64,000 nt of DNA. It comes from Oliverpabstia intestinalis (GTDB lineage Bacteria > Bacillota > Clostridia > Lachnospirales > Lachnospiraceae). Where the stretch lies: assembly GCF_009696065.1 (NCBI RefSeq), contig NZ_VUMS01000004.1, positions 107,597-171,596 on the forward strand, given 5' to 3'. Below the pieces are notes generated by a model. That model was not told the DNA's origin. It saw nothing but the letters and a program-made list of their open reading frames with translations, and ran no database searches. Each line of letters opens with the position of its first letter. Positions within the stretch are counted from its first letter, which is position 1. The position numbers and the translations under genes are program-made. Positions 1 through 9,070 of the stretch are shown piece by piece.

Positions 1-292
1 TCGCCAGCAGATTCGTGGCAATCGATTTCCTCGACGGGTGATTCCCGGGAATCTCCGGAAACAGAAAGTTCAGCACCGGCTGCATTCTCTGCTCCATCGC
101 CTCCAGAAGTCCGGACTTCTCTGCAATCCGCATCATCCCCACCCAGAGTGCCGTAACCCCAGCCATCACCACGCACAGACTTACTGCCTCCTTCGAAGAC
201 TGAATCGCCACCTCTGATACTTCCTCCAGATGCCCGGTCACTGTCCCGTAGATAATCCCGATCAGAATCATACTGCCCCAGAGATAATTCAT
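1..292 (-). CDS. spmA: Spore maturation protein A, SpmA (3'-truncated by window edge)
   Basis: The first 97 codons of a minus-strand gene are visible, beginning MNYLWGSMILIGIIYGTVTG; the rest lies beyond position 1. The hydrophobic N-terminus, the segment AVSLCVVMAGVTALWVGMM and the following AEKSGLLEAMEQRMQPVLNF match SpmA, a nucleoside-recognition (Gate) domain membrane protein needed for spore core dehydration in Bacillus. The start has a GGAG ribosome site about ten bases upstream. spmB would be expected next, outside the window. The gene suggests an endospore former. Confidence 0.85.
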   Translation of the reverse strand, partial: MNYLWGSMILIGIIYGTVTGHLEEVSEVAIQSSKEAVSLCVVMAGVTALWVGMMRIAEKSGLLEAMEQRMQPVLNFLFPEIPGNHPSRKSIATNLLA

Positions 293-520
293 GAAAAGAT
301 ACTCCGTTTTTATTGTATTCAGTTATGTATACGCTTTCCATCGTATAAATATGTAACAATCCAGTATCTTCACGCTTCCTCAAATCCCCGGTTCTTCAAG
401 TATTCTTTATTTCTGAAACTTCTTTCTCCCCCATTATCTTTACTTTCCCCCCACCATTCGTTACAATAAATCATAAAGCAAAAGCTTGTCCGAAAACTTT
501 TCGGAAGAAAGGAGAAGGTT

Positions 521-2404
521 ATGAAATTTTCATTTTCCCCTTCCTCCACTGACCTGAAAAAAGTGGAAGAAGGAACGCAACTTTTATTGGGGGATATCAA
601 ATCAGAAAAGGAACTGGAGATTCAGGTGGAGTTTCAGGAAAATGTTCCGCTTACCATCGCACGAAACGGCGATCACCTGCTTATTACCTGTCAGGAACCG
701 GCACATTATTATCGGGGACTGAACTGGGCGTTACATCATCCGGAGGATACCTGGAACACGAAAAGTGAACCTGTATACTTTTCAAAAAACGGAGTGATGC
801 TGGACTGCTCCAGAAATGCAGTATTTACCGTAGAAAAGGTAAAATCTTTTATTCGTATCATGGCGAAACTGGGAATGAACACCCTGATGCTCTACACCGA
901 AGAGACTTACACCGTACCGGATGAACCTTATTTCGGTGCCTACCGTGGCCGCTACAGCCAGGATGAGATCCGCGAGATGGATGCTTATGCAAGAACTTTC
1001 GGCATTGAACTTGTTCCGTGTATCCAGACACTGGCCCATCTTCACAATGCTTTGAAATGGCCGCTTGGAGAAACCGTCAAGGACACCGCCGACATCCTTC
1101 AGGTAGGAAAAGAGGAAGTCTACACCCTTATTGAAAAAATGCTTTGCTCCGTAAAAGAGTCCTTTTCCACCAACCGGGTACATCTGGGCATGGACGAAGC
1201 TGCGCAGCTCGGCCTTGGAAAATACCTCCGGGAAAACGGATATACCAAAAGTTCCGTCCTGATTCGCGAACACAGTGCCCGCGTTTTTGAAATCTGCAAA
1301 AAGCTGGGGCTGGAACCGATGATCTGGAGCGATATGTATATCACTGCCAACACCGGTGGCGGTTATTATGATGTTGCCGACGATACAGACTGCAGTGACT
1401 GGGAAAAACCGGATCCGGAACTTGGACTGGTTTACTGGGACTACTATAACCCTGATCAGAAAATCTATGAAAAAATGATCCGCGTTCATCAGCAGCTTTC
1501 TAACAAAGTCATCTTTGCCGGAGGTTCCTGGATCTGGAACGGAATATCACCAAACTATTCCAAGACCTTTACCTGCACCCGTGCGGGACTTGCCGCATGC
1601 AAAAAATATCATCTGCCGGAAGTCTTCTGTACCGCCTGGATGGATAACGGTGCAGAAACTCCTGTAGATGCCGTTCTGCCCGGTCTGGTGCTGTTCGCTC
1701 ATCTTGGCTTCCATGAAGACTTCGATGAGAAAGCACTGGCAGAAGAATTCCACGACGTGACCGGTGCCAGCCTGAACGACTTCCTGGAACTGGATGCACT
1801 GGACTCCCTGTTCCAGAACGGACAGCCGAATCTGGACACCGATAATCCGTCCAAATATCTGCTGTATCAGGATCCTCTTCTCGGCATCTTTGACCGCCAT
1901 ATCGAAGATCTGGATCTGGACACTGAACGTTATTATCAGGATCTGGCAGACCGCCTGGAAATCTGCCGAAAACATACTCCGGCTTATGATACGCTGTTTG
2001 CTTTCTATCACAGTCTCGCCAGCACGCTCGCCGGCAAGGCCGACCTTGGCGTCCGCCTGAAAAAAGCATACGATGCCCATGACTTATCCACACTGGAGAC
2101 CATCTGCGAAGAAGTTATCCCCGGAATCATCAACGATCTGTCCACAACCAGACTTCTGCGCGAACACCTCTGGATGCAGGACGCAAAACCTTTCGGCTAT
2201 GAACTCGTAGACATCAAACTCTCCGGCGTCATCGCCCGCCTTACCAGCACCCGCTACCGTCTCCGTTACTATATCGACGGCAGAGTAAAGCGCCTGGAAG
2301 AACTGGAAGCCGACCGCCTCCCCTACTTCCTCCCGGGAACCCCCAAACGCGAAAACCTCTGGCACCGCATCATCAGCGGCGCAGACCTTATGGATACAAT
2401 TTAA
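521..2404 (+). CDS. Glycoside hydrolase family 20 beta-N-acetylhexosaminidase (cytosolic)
   Basis: A 627-residue protein with a short N-terminal GH20b-like region (about 1-80) and a GH20 catalytic barrel (about 85-420). The family motif H-x-G-x-D-E appears as HLGMDEA, putting the substrate-assisting Asp at 225 and the acid/base Glu at 226. GH20 enzymes remove terminal N-acetylglucosamine or N-acetylgalactosamine from glycans by substrate-assisted catalysis. There is no signal peptide, so it probably acts on imported oligosaccharides in the cytosol. About 200 C-terminal residues after the barrel are helical and not assigned. The start follows an AAGGAGAAGGTT ribosome site; the gene stands alone and ends at a strong terminator. 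Exact substrate is unknown. Confidence 0.85.
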   Translation: MKFSFSPSSTDLKKVEEGTQLLLGDIKSEKELEIQVEFQENVPLTIARNGDHLLITCQEPAHYYRGLNWALHHPEDTWNTKSEPVYFSKNGVMLDCSRNAVFTVEKVKSFIRIMAKLGMNTLMLYTEETYTVPDEPYFGAYRGRYSQDEIREMDAYARTFGIELVPCIQTLAHLHNALKWPLGETVKDTADILQVGKEEVYTLIEKMLCSVKESFSTNRVHLGMDEAAQLGLGKYLRENGYTKSSVLIREHSARVFEICKKLGLEPMIWSDMYITANTGGGYYDVADDTDCSDWEKPDPELGLVYWDYYNPDQKIYEKMIRVHQQLSNKVIFAGGSWIWNGISPNYSKTFTCTRAGLAACKKYHLPEVFCTAWMDNGAETPVDAVLPGLVLFAHLGFHEDFDEKALAEEFHDVTGASLNDFLELDALDSLFQNGQPNLDTDNPSKYLLYQDPLLGIFDRHIEDLDLDTERYYQDLADRLEICRKHTPAYDTLFAFYHSLASTLAGKADLGVRLKKAYDAHDLSTLETICEEVIPGIINDLSTTRLLREHLWMQDAKPFGYELVDIKLSGVIARLTSTRYRLRYYIDGRVKRLEELEADRLPYFLPGTPKRENLWHRIISGADLMDTI

Positions 2405-2424
2405 CAACCTACCATTTCCAAAAG

Positions 2425-2456
2425 CCCCTCGGAACACATCTCCCGAGGGGTTTTAT
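2425..2456 (+). terminator. Intrinsic terminator after the GH20 gene
   Basis: Perfect 8-bp stem CCCCTCGG / CCGAGGGG around a 10-base loop, followed by TTTTATTAT, 20 bases past the GH20 stop codon. Confidence 0.9.
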
Positions 2457-2590
2457 TATATGTCAATAAAATGCATTATCATTTTTAAACTATATTCATT
2501 CATGTACAACTTTCATCCATCCTTTCCCCGCCATCAGGGACTGCCACAACCAAACTCTACATTCAAATAAAGATTCAGCCAGTGCACAGC

Positions 2591-2772
2591 CCTGTGTGAG
2601 AACAACAAGGGGGTGGAGGCATTTTGCGTGCCGCTTAGAGTGAGCTTTAAGATCCTCTGCCTACGTAGACTTTTGCGAGGGTCAGCTGACCCTCGTAAAT
2701 ATAGTCGTAGTTGGCAGATAGCTTAAAGTCGCTCTGCACGCTGCCTCCGCCCCCTTGTTGTTCTCACACCGG
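2591..2772. repeat. Large imperfect palindrome A (182 bp, self-complementary over its length)
   Basis: The outer arms GTGTGAGAACAACAAGGGGG and CCCCCTTGTTGTTCTCACAC pair over about 30 bp with few mismatches. Inner segments also pair (GAGCTTTAAG with GCTTAAAG; CTGCCTACGTAGAC with GTCGTAGTTGGCAG). The centre is a perfect 20-bp palindrome, CGAGGGTCAGCTGACCCTCG, at 2676-2695. It lies between convergent genes (GH20 and rsmI). Its core is shared with palindrome B at 15748-15920 although the outer arms are unrelated. No open frame of note is inside. Confidence 0.85.
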
Positions 2773-2792
2773 GCGTCCCCTTGCAACTACTC

Positions 2793-3638
2793 TTAAGAAT
2801 TTTCCAGCAGGCCCTGATAAACCTCCCGTTTCGAGATCCCCCGATCCTTCGCCACCATCTTCATAGCGTCCTTCCGTCCAATCCCCTGATCCTCATAGAT
2901 CTTCATGTGTTCCTCCAGCGACATCTCTTCCCATGCCCGCTGCTTCTCCTCGATCATCTCTCTCCGGCTTCTGCCTTCCATCACGATCACACACTCTCCA
3001 CGGGGATCCTCCTGCCGGTAATACTCCAGTGCATCCTCCAGCGTTGTAAGAAACGCCGTCTCATGTTTTTTCGTAAGCTCCCTGCAGATCGTCACCCTCC
3101 GGTTTCCGAGCGCAGCCACCAGCTCTTCCAGCGTCCGTACCAGCCGGTGCGGTGCTTCATAAAGAATCGTCGTTCTCGTCTCCTCTTTCAACTCCTCCAG
3201 AATCGCCTGTTTCTCCTTCTTATCCGTCGGCAGAAAAGCCTCGAACGCAAACCGTCTCGTCGATAATCCGGAGATCGTAAGCGCCGTGATACACGCAGCC
3301 GGACCCGGAAGCGAAGTGACCGGGATCCCTGCCTCATGGCACATCGCCACCAGTTCCTCTCCCGGATCAGAAATACCCGGTGTTCCTGCATCCGTGATCA
3401 GGGCGATCTGCTGTCCCTGCTGCATCAGACCGATCAGATAATGACCTTTATCGATCTTGTTATATTCATGATAACTGGTCATCGGCGTTGAAATCTCAAA
3501 ATGATTCAACAGTTTGATACTGTTTCTCGTATCCTCCGCCGCGATCAGATCTACTTCTTTTAACGTCCGGATCACACGAAAGGTGATATCTTCCAGATTC
3601 CCGATCGGTGTCGCACACAAATACAATTTTCCTGCCAT
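2793..3638 (-). CDS. rsmI: 16S rRNA (cytidine1402-2'-O)-methyltransferase RsmI
   Basis: A 281-residue tetrapyrrole-methylase-fold enzyme that 2'-O-methylates C1402 in the ribosomal P site using SAM. The N-terminus (GKLYLCATPIGNLEDIT), AAEDTRNS and the DAGTPGISDPG loop at about 83-93 are diagnostic. Length is normal for the family. The start has an excellent TAGGAGGA site. It is the last gene of a minus-strand run with the TrmN6-like methylase, ricT and holB, an order common in Firmicutes next to DNA-replication and RNA-modification genes. Confidence 0.95.
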   Translation of the reverse strand: MAGKLYLCATPIGNLEDITFRVIRTLKEVDLIAAEDTRNSIKLLNHFEISTPMTSYHEYNKIDKGHYLIGLMQQGQQIALITDAGTPGISDPGEELVAMCHEAGIPVTSLPGPAACITALTISGLSTRRFAFEAFLPTDKKEKQAILEELKEETRTTILYEAPHRLVRTLEELVAALGNRRVTICRELTKKHETAFLTTLEDALEYYRQEDPRGECVIVMEGRSRREMIEEKQRAWEEMSLEEHMKIYEDQGIGRKDAMKMVAKDRGISKREVYQGLLENS

Positions 3639-3653
3639 AGTATCGGTATCCTC

Positions 3654-4394
3654 CTATCTTCCATCCCCGTAAATTTCCCGGATTTCCTGTGTATACACGC
3701 CCGGCTTTTCATATACGATCAGCGGTTTTTCCACCGTGATCCTGGAATTACCTCCCAGAAGCCCTTCGATCAGAACCATATTCGGCTCCCGGTCCACATA
3801 CGGATACACCAGACGCATCCGCTTCGGTTCCAGTTTGTATTGCATCATCAGTCCCATGATCTCTGCCAGACGAAACGGTCGATGCACCATATAGAATCGC
3901 CCCCGTGGCTTTAACAGCTGTGCCGTCTGAGAGATCACATCCTCCAACGTACACAAAACCTCATGTCGTGCAATTGCCTTGGGCAGATGAGGATTGGTCA
4001 GACCGTGATTGCCATGCATATACGGAGGATTGCAGGTAACTACCGAAAAAGAAGCCCTGCCAAAGATGGCAGTGGCTTCTTTGATATCTCCCGTTCTGAT
4101 GGTAATCGCATCCTCCAGATGATTATACACCACACTGCGCCCTGCCATCTCAGCACTCTGCTCCTGAATCTCCAGACCGGTAAAATGCTCTCCCTGCGTC
4201 TTTGCTTTTAACAGAATAGGGATAATTCCCGTTCCGGTTCCCAGATCCAACGCCTGTTCCCCTTTCTTCACCCTGGCAAAGTCAGACAGCAGCACCGCAT
4301 CGATACCATAACAAAAATCCCTGGTATTCTGGATAATATGATAGCCATTTTGCAGATCATCCAAACGCTCATTTTCCTTCAATGGGATATTCAT
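3654..4394 (-). CDS. TrmN6-like tRNA1(Val) (adenine37-N6)-methyltransferase family protein
   Basis: A 246-residue class I SAM methyltransferase: SAM-binding loop LDLGTGTGIIPILL at about 49-62 and the N6-adenine motif NPPY at 122-125. This is the YfiC/TrmN6 family, whose E. coli member modifies A37 of tRNA1(Val); Firmicutes homologs are usually annotated the same way without direct proof. The start follows CAGGAGAAAAAG. The gene sits 15 bp upstream of rsmI and 15 bp downstream of ricT, so it is almost certainly co-transcribed. Confidence 0.85.
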   Translation of the reverse strand: MNIPLKENERLDDLQNGYHIIQNTRDFCYGIDAVLLSDFARVKKGEQALDLGTGTGIIPILLKAKTQGEHFTGLEIQEQSAEMAGRSVVYNHLEDAITIRTGDIKEATAIFGRASFSVVTCNPPYMHGNHGLTNPHLPKAIARHEVLCTLEDVISQTAQLLKPRGRFYMVHRPFRLAEIMGLMMQYKLEPKRMRLVYPYVDREPNMVLIEGLLGGNSRITVEKPLIVYEKPGVYTQEIREIYGDGR

Positions 4395-4409
4395 CTTTTT
4401 CTCCTGTCA

Positions 4410-5291
4410 TTATTCCAGTTCCTTCATCATCTTCTGCTCTTCTTTGGAAAGCTTCATCTTCTCTTTCCGGCAGCATCCTCTGGAACGGAATTTTAACTCT
4501 TCTACTTTATACTCACGGATCTCTTTCTCATCGTTGACATCCATGATCACTTTTACCAGCTGACGAAGTACATTGACACTCTGTACCTCACCCTTGATAC
4601 CTTCCGGTGTCATTACCTGATCTCCGATATTCGGCAACTGTTTGTTCAGATACTCGTATGTCTCCTGCTCATTTTTCAGGCAGCACATCAGACGGCCGCA
4701 GACACCTGAGATCTTGGTCGGATTCAGTGACAGATTCTGCTCTTTCGCCATCTTGATCGATACCGGAGCAAATTCTGACAGATAGGTATGGCAGCACAGA
4801 GGGCGACCGCAGATACCGATACCTCCGAGAATCTTCGTCTCATCTCTCACACCGATCTGACGCAGCTCAATACGTGTTTTGAAGATCGCCGCCAGATCCT
4901 TTACCAGTTCACGGAAGTCGATTCTTCCGTCTGCGGTAAAATAAAAGAGAATCTTGTTGTTGTCAAAGGTATATTCCACATCGATCAACTTCATCTCCAG
5001 CTGATGCGCACGGATTTTCTTGACACAGACCTGATATGCTTCTTTCTCTTTTTTACGATTACTCTCTTCTTTGGCATCATCCTTCTGTGTAGCCATGCGG
5101 ATCACATCTTTTAAAGGCTGTACCACCTGCCTGTCGTCTACTTCTTTCGGACCCAGTACCACTGTGCCGTATTCCACACCGCGGGCTGTCTCCACGATTA
5201 CATGATCTCCCGGTTTCATCTGAAAACTCTTCGGATTGAAATAATAAATCTTTCCTACATTCCGAAACCGGACACCGATAATTTTTACCAT
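4410..5291 (-). CDS. ricT: PSP1-domain protein RicT (YaaT), RNase Y-associated
   Basis: A 293-residue PSP1 superfamily protein. In Bacillus, RicT (YaaT) forms a complex with RicA and RicF that binds Fe-S clusters, works with RNase Y in mRNA processing, and affects sporulation and competence. The conserved cysteine set is clear: GICGRPLCCHTYL and GVCGRLMCCLKNE, with a further CC near the C-terminus (GCCRKEK). It begins directly after holB (one-base gap), as in many Firmicutes, suggesting translational coupling. The charged C-terminal tail is typical. Confidence 0.93.
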   Translation of the reverse strand: MVKIIGVRFRNVGKIYYFNPKSFQMKPGDHVIVETARGVEYGTVVLGPKEVDDRQVVQPLKDVIRMATQKDDAKEESNRKKEKEAYQVCVKKIRAHQLEMKLIDVEYTFDNNKILFYFTADGRIDFRELVKDLAAIFKTRIELRQIGVRDETKILGGIGICGRPLCCHTYLSEFAPVSIKMAKEQNLSLNPTKISGVCGRLMCCLKNEQETYEYLNKQLPNIGDQVMTPEGIKGEVQSVNVLRQLVKVIMDVNDEKEIREYKVEELKFRSRGCCRKEKMKLSKEEQKMMKELE

Positions 5292-5292
5292 T

Positions 5293-6282
5293 CTAGTTCT
5301 CCCTGATTGTCATGAAGAGCAGTTCCATAACCAGATCAAAATTTACATTGGAATGCAGACGCTCTCTGGCCTTTCCTATGGCATCTATAATATTCTCTAT
5401 ACCCTCATAGGAACTTTTCTTTGCTCTTTCTTTAATATAATTATACTGGTCTTTAAATATCAGACCATCTACTTCTTTTGTCGCCTTAAACAACAGTACA
5501 TCCCGAAACCACATGGTAAACAGATCCAGATAATCGTAAATATTCTGTTTTTCCGCTGTCAGTTCTTTGATCATCTCCACCAGTTCGTACAGTTCCAGCT
5601 CATTGCTCTTTCTGAGAAGCCGGAAAGCTCTCTCCGCCATCTCGGCAAATTCCGTAGATTCTGCGATCTGTTTTGCTTTCCCGATATTTCCCTGGGCAAA
5701 TGCCGCGTCGATCTGCGCCTGATAATCCGGCAGATGCATATGCTCCATCAGATATTCTTTCACATCACTCTCTTTCACCGGACGCAGATTCAAGGTCACG
5801 CACCGGGAAGAAATCGTAGGAAGCAGAGAATCCGCATTGCTGGTCAAAAGCAGGATCACCGCATAAGCCGGTGGCTCCTCGATGGTCTTTAACAATGCAT
5901 TCTGCGCCTGCAGCGTCAGTTTTTCCGCTTCGTTCAGAATATAGATTTTATAAGGACCTGTATAAGGTTTGATGGATACATCATCAATCAGCTGGATACG
6001 AATATCCTCGATACCGATAGAATTCGGTTTCTCATGTGTGATCGTAATAATATCCGGGTGATTTTTGCTTAACGCTCTCTTACAGGAGTCACATTCCATA
6101 CATGGATCTGTTCCATGCTTTTCACACTGCAGTGCCATGGCAAATGCAGAAGCCAACATCTTCTTTCCTGCTCCTACCTCACCGTTAAAAATATACGCAT
6201 GTGAAACTTTCCCCATCTGAATGGCATTCTGTAAATGATTTACAACATCATCATGTCCAATGATCTCATGAAATCCTGCCAT
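5293..6282 (-). CDS. holB: DNA polymerase III delta' subunit
   Basis: Clamp-loader delta' subunit. I chose ATG 6282 (329 aa) because it follows CAGGAGGTGATTGT; an in-frame upstream ATG at 6378 has no good site and adds 32 atypical residues. The protein opens MAGFHEIIGHDDVVNHLQNA and has a P-loop-like GEVGAGKK at about 34-41, a Zn module with cysteines at 53, 61, 64 and 67, the sensor segment LLKTIEEPP and the SRC motif (TISSRCVTL). It heads the holB-ricT-methylase-rsmI run. Confidence 0.93.
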   Translation of the reverse strand: MAGFHEIIGHDDVVNHLQNAIQMGKVSHAYIFNGEVGAGKKMLASAFAMALQCEKHGTDPCMECDSCKRALSKNHPDIITITHEKPNSIGIEDIRIQLIDDVSIKPYTGPYKIYILNEAEKLTLQAQNALLKTIEEPPAYAVILLLTSNADSLLPTISSRCVTLNLRPVKESDVKEYLMEHMHLPDYQAQIDAAFAQGNIGKAKQIAESTEFAEMAERAFRLLRKSNELELYELVEMIKELTAEKQNIYDYLDLFTMWFRDVLLFKATKEVDGLIFKDQYNYIKERAKKSSYEGIENIIDAIGKARERLHSNVNFDLVMELLFMTIREN

Positions 6283-6422
6283 ACAATCACCTCCTGTGTT
6301 CTTTTGTTTTCTGTGGTAATCTCCGGTTTTATCACCACAGGCTTCCACAGCTGCTTTTTTCACAATATCTCTGCGCAAAAGAATACTATATTATATTGTA
6401 CTCTGTCTGCGGAATATCATTA

Positions 6423-7013
6423 TTATAGCACACTCCTTAAATACTTTTCAATCTCAGAGTAGCCTCCCGCCCCGTCCATATTGGAAAATCTATGGGTGAT
6501 TCCTGCCTGCCGGATCTTTTCCTCACTGAAATCCTGTGCATCTGCCAGAAATCTCCGGCACATTTCTTCGTATTTCGGTGCTTCCTGCGTCTCTTCCCTC
6601 GCGATCGCCCGCTTCAGGCGTTCTCCGTCTTCCACTTCTATATAAATGGGGCGGATCTTTTCCTCTCCATAATATGCCTTTAATTTTTCATAGGATTCCA
6701 GTGTTCCGATTCCCAGATAGCTTTTCTCTTCCAGATTCATATTATCCGCCGTAAAATACCGCCACAGCCCGTAAACCGTCTCATACCCCCGGTCTTCGAT
6801 AATCTTTCCCTCTGCTTTCAGTTTCTGAAAATCCTCTTCCGTCACAAAATGGTACTCCCTGCCATCCAGTTCCCCGTCCCGGATCGGGCGGGTGGTGTAG
6901 ATCACCAGACGTTCCAGAGAAAACTCCGGATTTCTTAAAAGGCGCTGATAAATCGTATCTTTTCCCGATGCGCTCTTTCCCATAATATAAAACAATTTGC
7001 CCATAATCAGCAT
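6423..7013 (-). CDS. Guanylate kinase-like protein
   Basis: A 196-residue P-loop kinase of the guanylate-kinase fold: GKSASGKDT at about 12-20, then YTTRPIRDGELDGREYHFV, the GMP-binding signature of Gmk (TTR-x-R-x-GE-x-x-G-x-x-Y-x-F). The remainder diverges from housekeeping Gmk, so it may be a paralog rather than the essential GMP kinase. Start: ATG 7013, or ATG 7004 three codons in, which has better spacing to an AGAGAGA site. It lies 140 bp upstream of holB, on the same strand. Confidence 0.75.
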   Translation of the reverse strand: MLIMGKLFYIMGKSASGKDTIYQRLLRNPEFSLERLVIYTTRPIRDGELDGREYHFVTEEDFQKLKAEGKIIEDRGYETVYGLWRYFTADNMNLEEKSYLGIGTLESYEKLKAYYGEEKIRPIYIEVEDGERLKRAIAREETQEAPKYEEMCRRFLADAQDFSEEKIRQAGITHRFSNMDGAGGYSEIEKYLRSVL

Positions 7014-7400
7014 TCTCTCTTTCTATTCACTCCCATCTATCTTACCAGACCACCGGAAACTCTTCCAGATATTTTAAACATTTCTTAAAAGAGTTTAGAA
7101 ATCCTTTATCTCATTTCCATAAAATGGACACAAACTCCATGTATACTTACAGTATCAAAACAAAGAGGACGGCGGATACAGATGATGACAGCCAGAGCCG
7201 GTGACAAAGACTGAGCATCGTTGCCGGAATATTTTACAAACCCTGTGACTGTCGGACCTCGACAAAAAACAATTACCTTTTATATAGATTCGTGCAGCTG
7301 TTTGCACCAGCTGCCAAAACACTTTTTCATACTGCCGGGGCACTAAAACCCCGGCCCTCCCTTTTCTAATTATTGATATGCAATGCAAGTAAAACAAAAT
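7014..7400. other. Intergenic region with hairpins, no convincing gene
   Basis: About 390 bp between the kinase-like gene and the metK terminator. A plus-strand -10-like TATACT occurs at 7142-7147 without a good -35 box. A GC-rich hairpin GCCGGGG / CCCCGGC (7334-7355) is followed on the plus strand by CCTCCCTTTT. A second hairpin (GCAGCTG / CAGCTGC, near 7296-7317) and a CCGG...CCGG pair also occur. Together they could mark a small plus-strand RNA, but I recognise no family and the only start codons give very short peptides. Confidence 0.3.
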
Positions 7401-7431
7401 TGCCGCAGGAAGTTAAAATTCCTGCGGCAGT
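7401..7431 (-). terminator. Bidirectional hairpin terminator of metK
   Basis: Perfect 11-bp stem TGCCGCAGGAA / TTCCTGCGGCA with a 7-base loop. It is followed by ATTTTGTTTT on the minus strand (serving metK) and by GTTTCGTTTCT on the plus strand. Confidence 0.85.
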
Positions 7432-7445
7432 TTCGTTTCTCAATC

Positions 7446-7491
7446 GTAACGATTCAGTACCCTCGCGAAATACTGCCTACTGAATCGTTAC
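7446..7491. repeat. Minimal copy of the GTAAC...GTTAC miniature element
   Basis: Inverted 14-bp ends GTAACGATTCAGTA and TACTGAATCGTTAC separated by 18 bp that contain CTCGCGAAATACTG. The ends match those of larger copies at 35155, 38054 and 63183. It lies between the metK stop and the metK terminator. Confidence 0.7.
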
Positions 7492-7533
7492 TCTCAACCT
7501 TTATATTGTATATTTACTCTGTGCAAAAATATC

Positions 7534-8721
7534 TTACAGATATTTTTTCAGGACATCTACTTTATCCAGTTTTTCCCACGGCAGATCCAGATCATTTCTT
7601 CCGAAATGTCCGTAAGCTGCAGTCTGTTTGTAGATCGGTCTTCTCAGATCCAGCATCTTAATGATTCCGGCCGGTCTCAGATCGAAGTTTTCACGGATGA
7701 TCTCTACCAGTTTTTCATCGCTCACTTTACCGGTTCCTGCGGTGTCTACGTTGATGGAAGTCGGATGTGCCACACCGATCGCATAAGACAGCTGGATCTC
7801 ACACTGGTCAGCCAGACCTGCTGCTACAATATTCTTTGCAACATAACGTGCTGCGTAAGCTGCGGAACGGTCAACTTTAGTGCAGTCTTTTCCGGAGAAA
7901 GCTCCACCACCGTGACGACCATATCCACCGTAAGTATCTACGATGATCTTTCTTCCTGTCAGACCACTGTCACCGTTTGGTCCGCCGATTACGAATCTTC
8001 CTGTCGGATTTACAAAGAATTTGGTATCTGCATCTACCATCTCTGCCGGAAGAACCTCATCGAAGACATATTTTTTGATATCTTCGTGGATCTGTTCCTG
8101 TGTTACATCCGGATCGTGCTGTGTGGACAGTACGACTGCATCCAGACGGTATGCTTTTCCGTTATCATCATATTCTACAGTTACCTGAGATTTTCCGTCC
8201 GGTCTCAGATAAGCCAGTGTGCCGTCTTTTCTTACCTTTGTCAGCTGTCTGGTCAGTTTGTGTGCCAGAGAGATGGCCAGCGGCATATATTCTTCTGTCT
8301 CGTTGGTTGCGAAACCGAACATCATACCCTGATCTCCTGCTCCGATGGCATCGATCTCTTCGTCAGACATTTTATGTTCTTTTGCTTCCAGCGCTTTGTC
8401 GACACCCATAGCGATATCGGTGGACTGCTCGTCGATGGCTGTGATCACACCACAGTTCTCTGAATCAAAACCGTATTTTCCTCTGTCATATCCGATCTCA
8501 CGAACGGTATCTCTTACGATTTTCTGGATATCTACATATCCTTTTGTTGTGATCTCACCCATAACCAGTACCAGACCAGTGGTGATGGCTGTCTCGCAGG
8601 CTACACGGCTCATCGGATCCTGTTCCATCAGTGCGTCCAGGACTGCATCGGAAATCTGGTCACAGATTTTGTCCGGATGGCCTTCGGTTACAGATTCTGA
8701 AGTAAACAAACGTTTTTCCAT
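7534..8721 (-). CDS. metK: S-adenosylmethionine synthetase
   Basis: Makes SAM from methionine and ATP. The 395-residue length is standard when translation starts at ATG 8721, which has an AAAGGAG site seven bases away; the frame stays open 49 codons upstream but that part covers the leader. Diagnostic segments are [32 protein letters not shown] and [19 protein letters not shown]. It is monocistronic, regulated by the SAM riboswitch and terminator just upstream, and ends at its own hairpin. Confidence 0.97.
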   Translation of the reverse strand: MEKRLFTSESVTEGHPDKICDQISDAVLDALMEQDPMSRVACETAITTGLVLVMGEITTKGYVDIQKIVRDTVREIGYDRGKYGFDSENCGVITAIDEQSTDIAMGVDKALEAKEHKMSDEEIDAIGAGDQGMMFGFATNETEEYMPLAISLAHKLTRQLTKVRKDGTLAYLRPDGKSQVTVEYDDNGKAYRLDAVVLSTQHDPDVTQEQIHEDIKKYVFDEVLPAEMVDADTKFFVNPTGRFVIGGPNGDSGLTGRKIIVDTYGGYGRHGGGAFSGKDCTKVDRSAAYAARYVAKNIVAAGLADQCEIQLSYAIGVAHPTSINVDTAGTGKVSDEKLVEIIRENFDLRPAGIIKMLDLRRPIYKQTAAYGHFGRNDLDLPWEKLDKVDVLKKYL

Positions 8722-8822
8722 TCTCATTCTCCTTTTTCTCTGGGGTTTACCCCTGGGTGCTTTTCTCCCGGGTTTATCGTTTAAGATAATGTCATATCGC
8801 ATTTTCTTTCCAACGTATAATC

Positions 8823-8852
8823 TAAAAATGAGCCCGCCAAAAGCGGACTCAA
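8823..8852 (-). terminator. Riboswitch-controlled terminator before metK
   Basis: Stem GAGTCCGC / GCGGGCTC (two G-T pairs) with a TTTTG-type loop, followed by ATTTTTAG on the minus strand. It lies between the SAM aptamer and the metK start, as expected for transcription attenuation. Confidence 0.85.
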
Positions 8853-8873
8853 TACTTCGATATATCAAATCCC

Positions 8874-8967
8874 CTTATTGTTCGATTACTCGCTCAGGTA
8901 GGCACCTTCCGTATCCGGGGTTGCCGTGACTTCACAGATCCTATGTATCTCCATCACTCTGAATAAG
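8874..8967 (-). promoter_or_regulatory. SAM-I (S-box) riboswitch upstream of metK
   Basis: On the minus strand the leader has the S-box landmarks in order: P1 CTTATT...AATAAG, CAGAGTGATGGAG, GTGAAGTCACGGCAACC, then GGAAGGTGCCTACCTGAGCG. These match the kink-turn, joining and P3/P4 parts of the SAM-I aptamer. SAM binding would favour the downstream terminator and switch metK off. Confidence 0.88.
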
Positions 8968-9070
8968 AGAAAAGCTTTCTATACAATTTACGTCTAATAA
9001 CATAACGCAGTTTTGCCTGTTCGTCAAGGGGGTAAACGGTGTCAGGCACCATAAAATTTTTATAAATAGG

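Noticed and set aside
2591..2772. Palindromes read as CRISPR repeats, tRNA-like or rRNA-related RNA
   Set aside because: There are no regularly spaced repeats, no cloverleaf or CCA end, and the elements are single, symmetrical units.
7155..7397. An 80-codon minus-strand frame in the gap beside metK
   Set aside because: It covers several hairpins, lacks a ribosome site and shows no domain.
7606..8463. A 285-codon plus-strand frame opposite metK
   Set aside because: Antisense to metK, of low-complexity composition with many Cys and Ser, and no recognisable domain.
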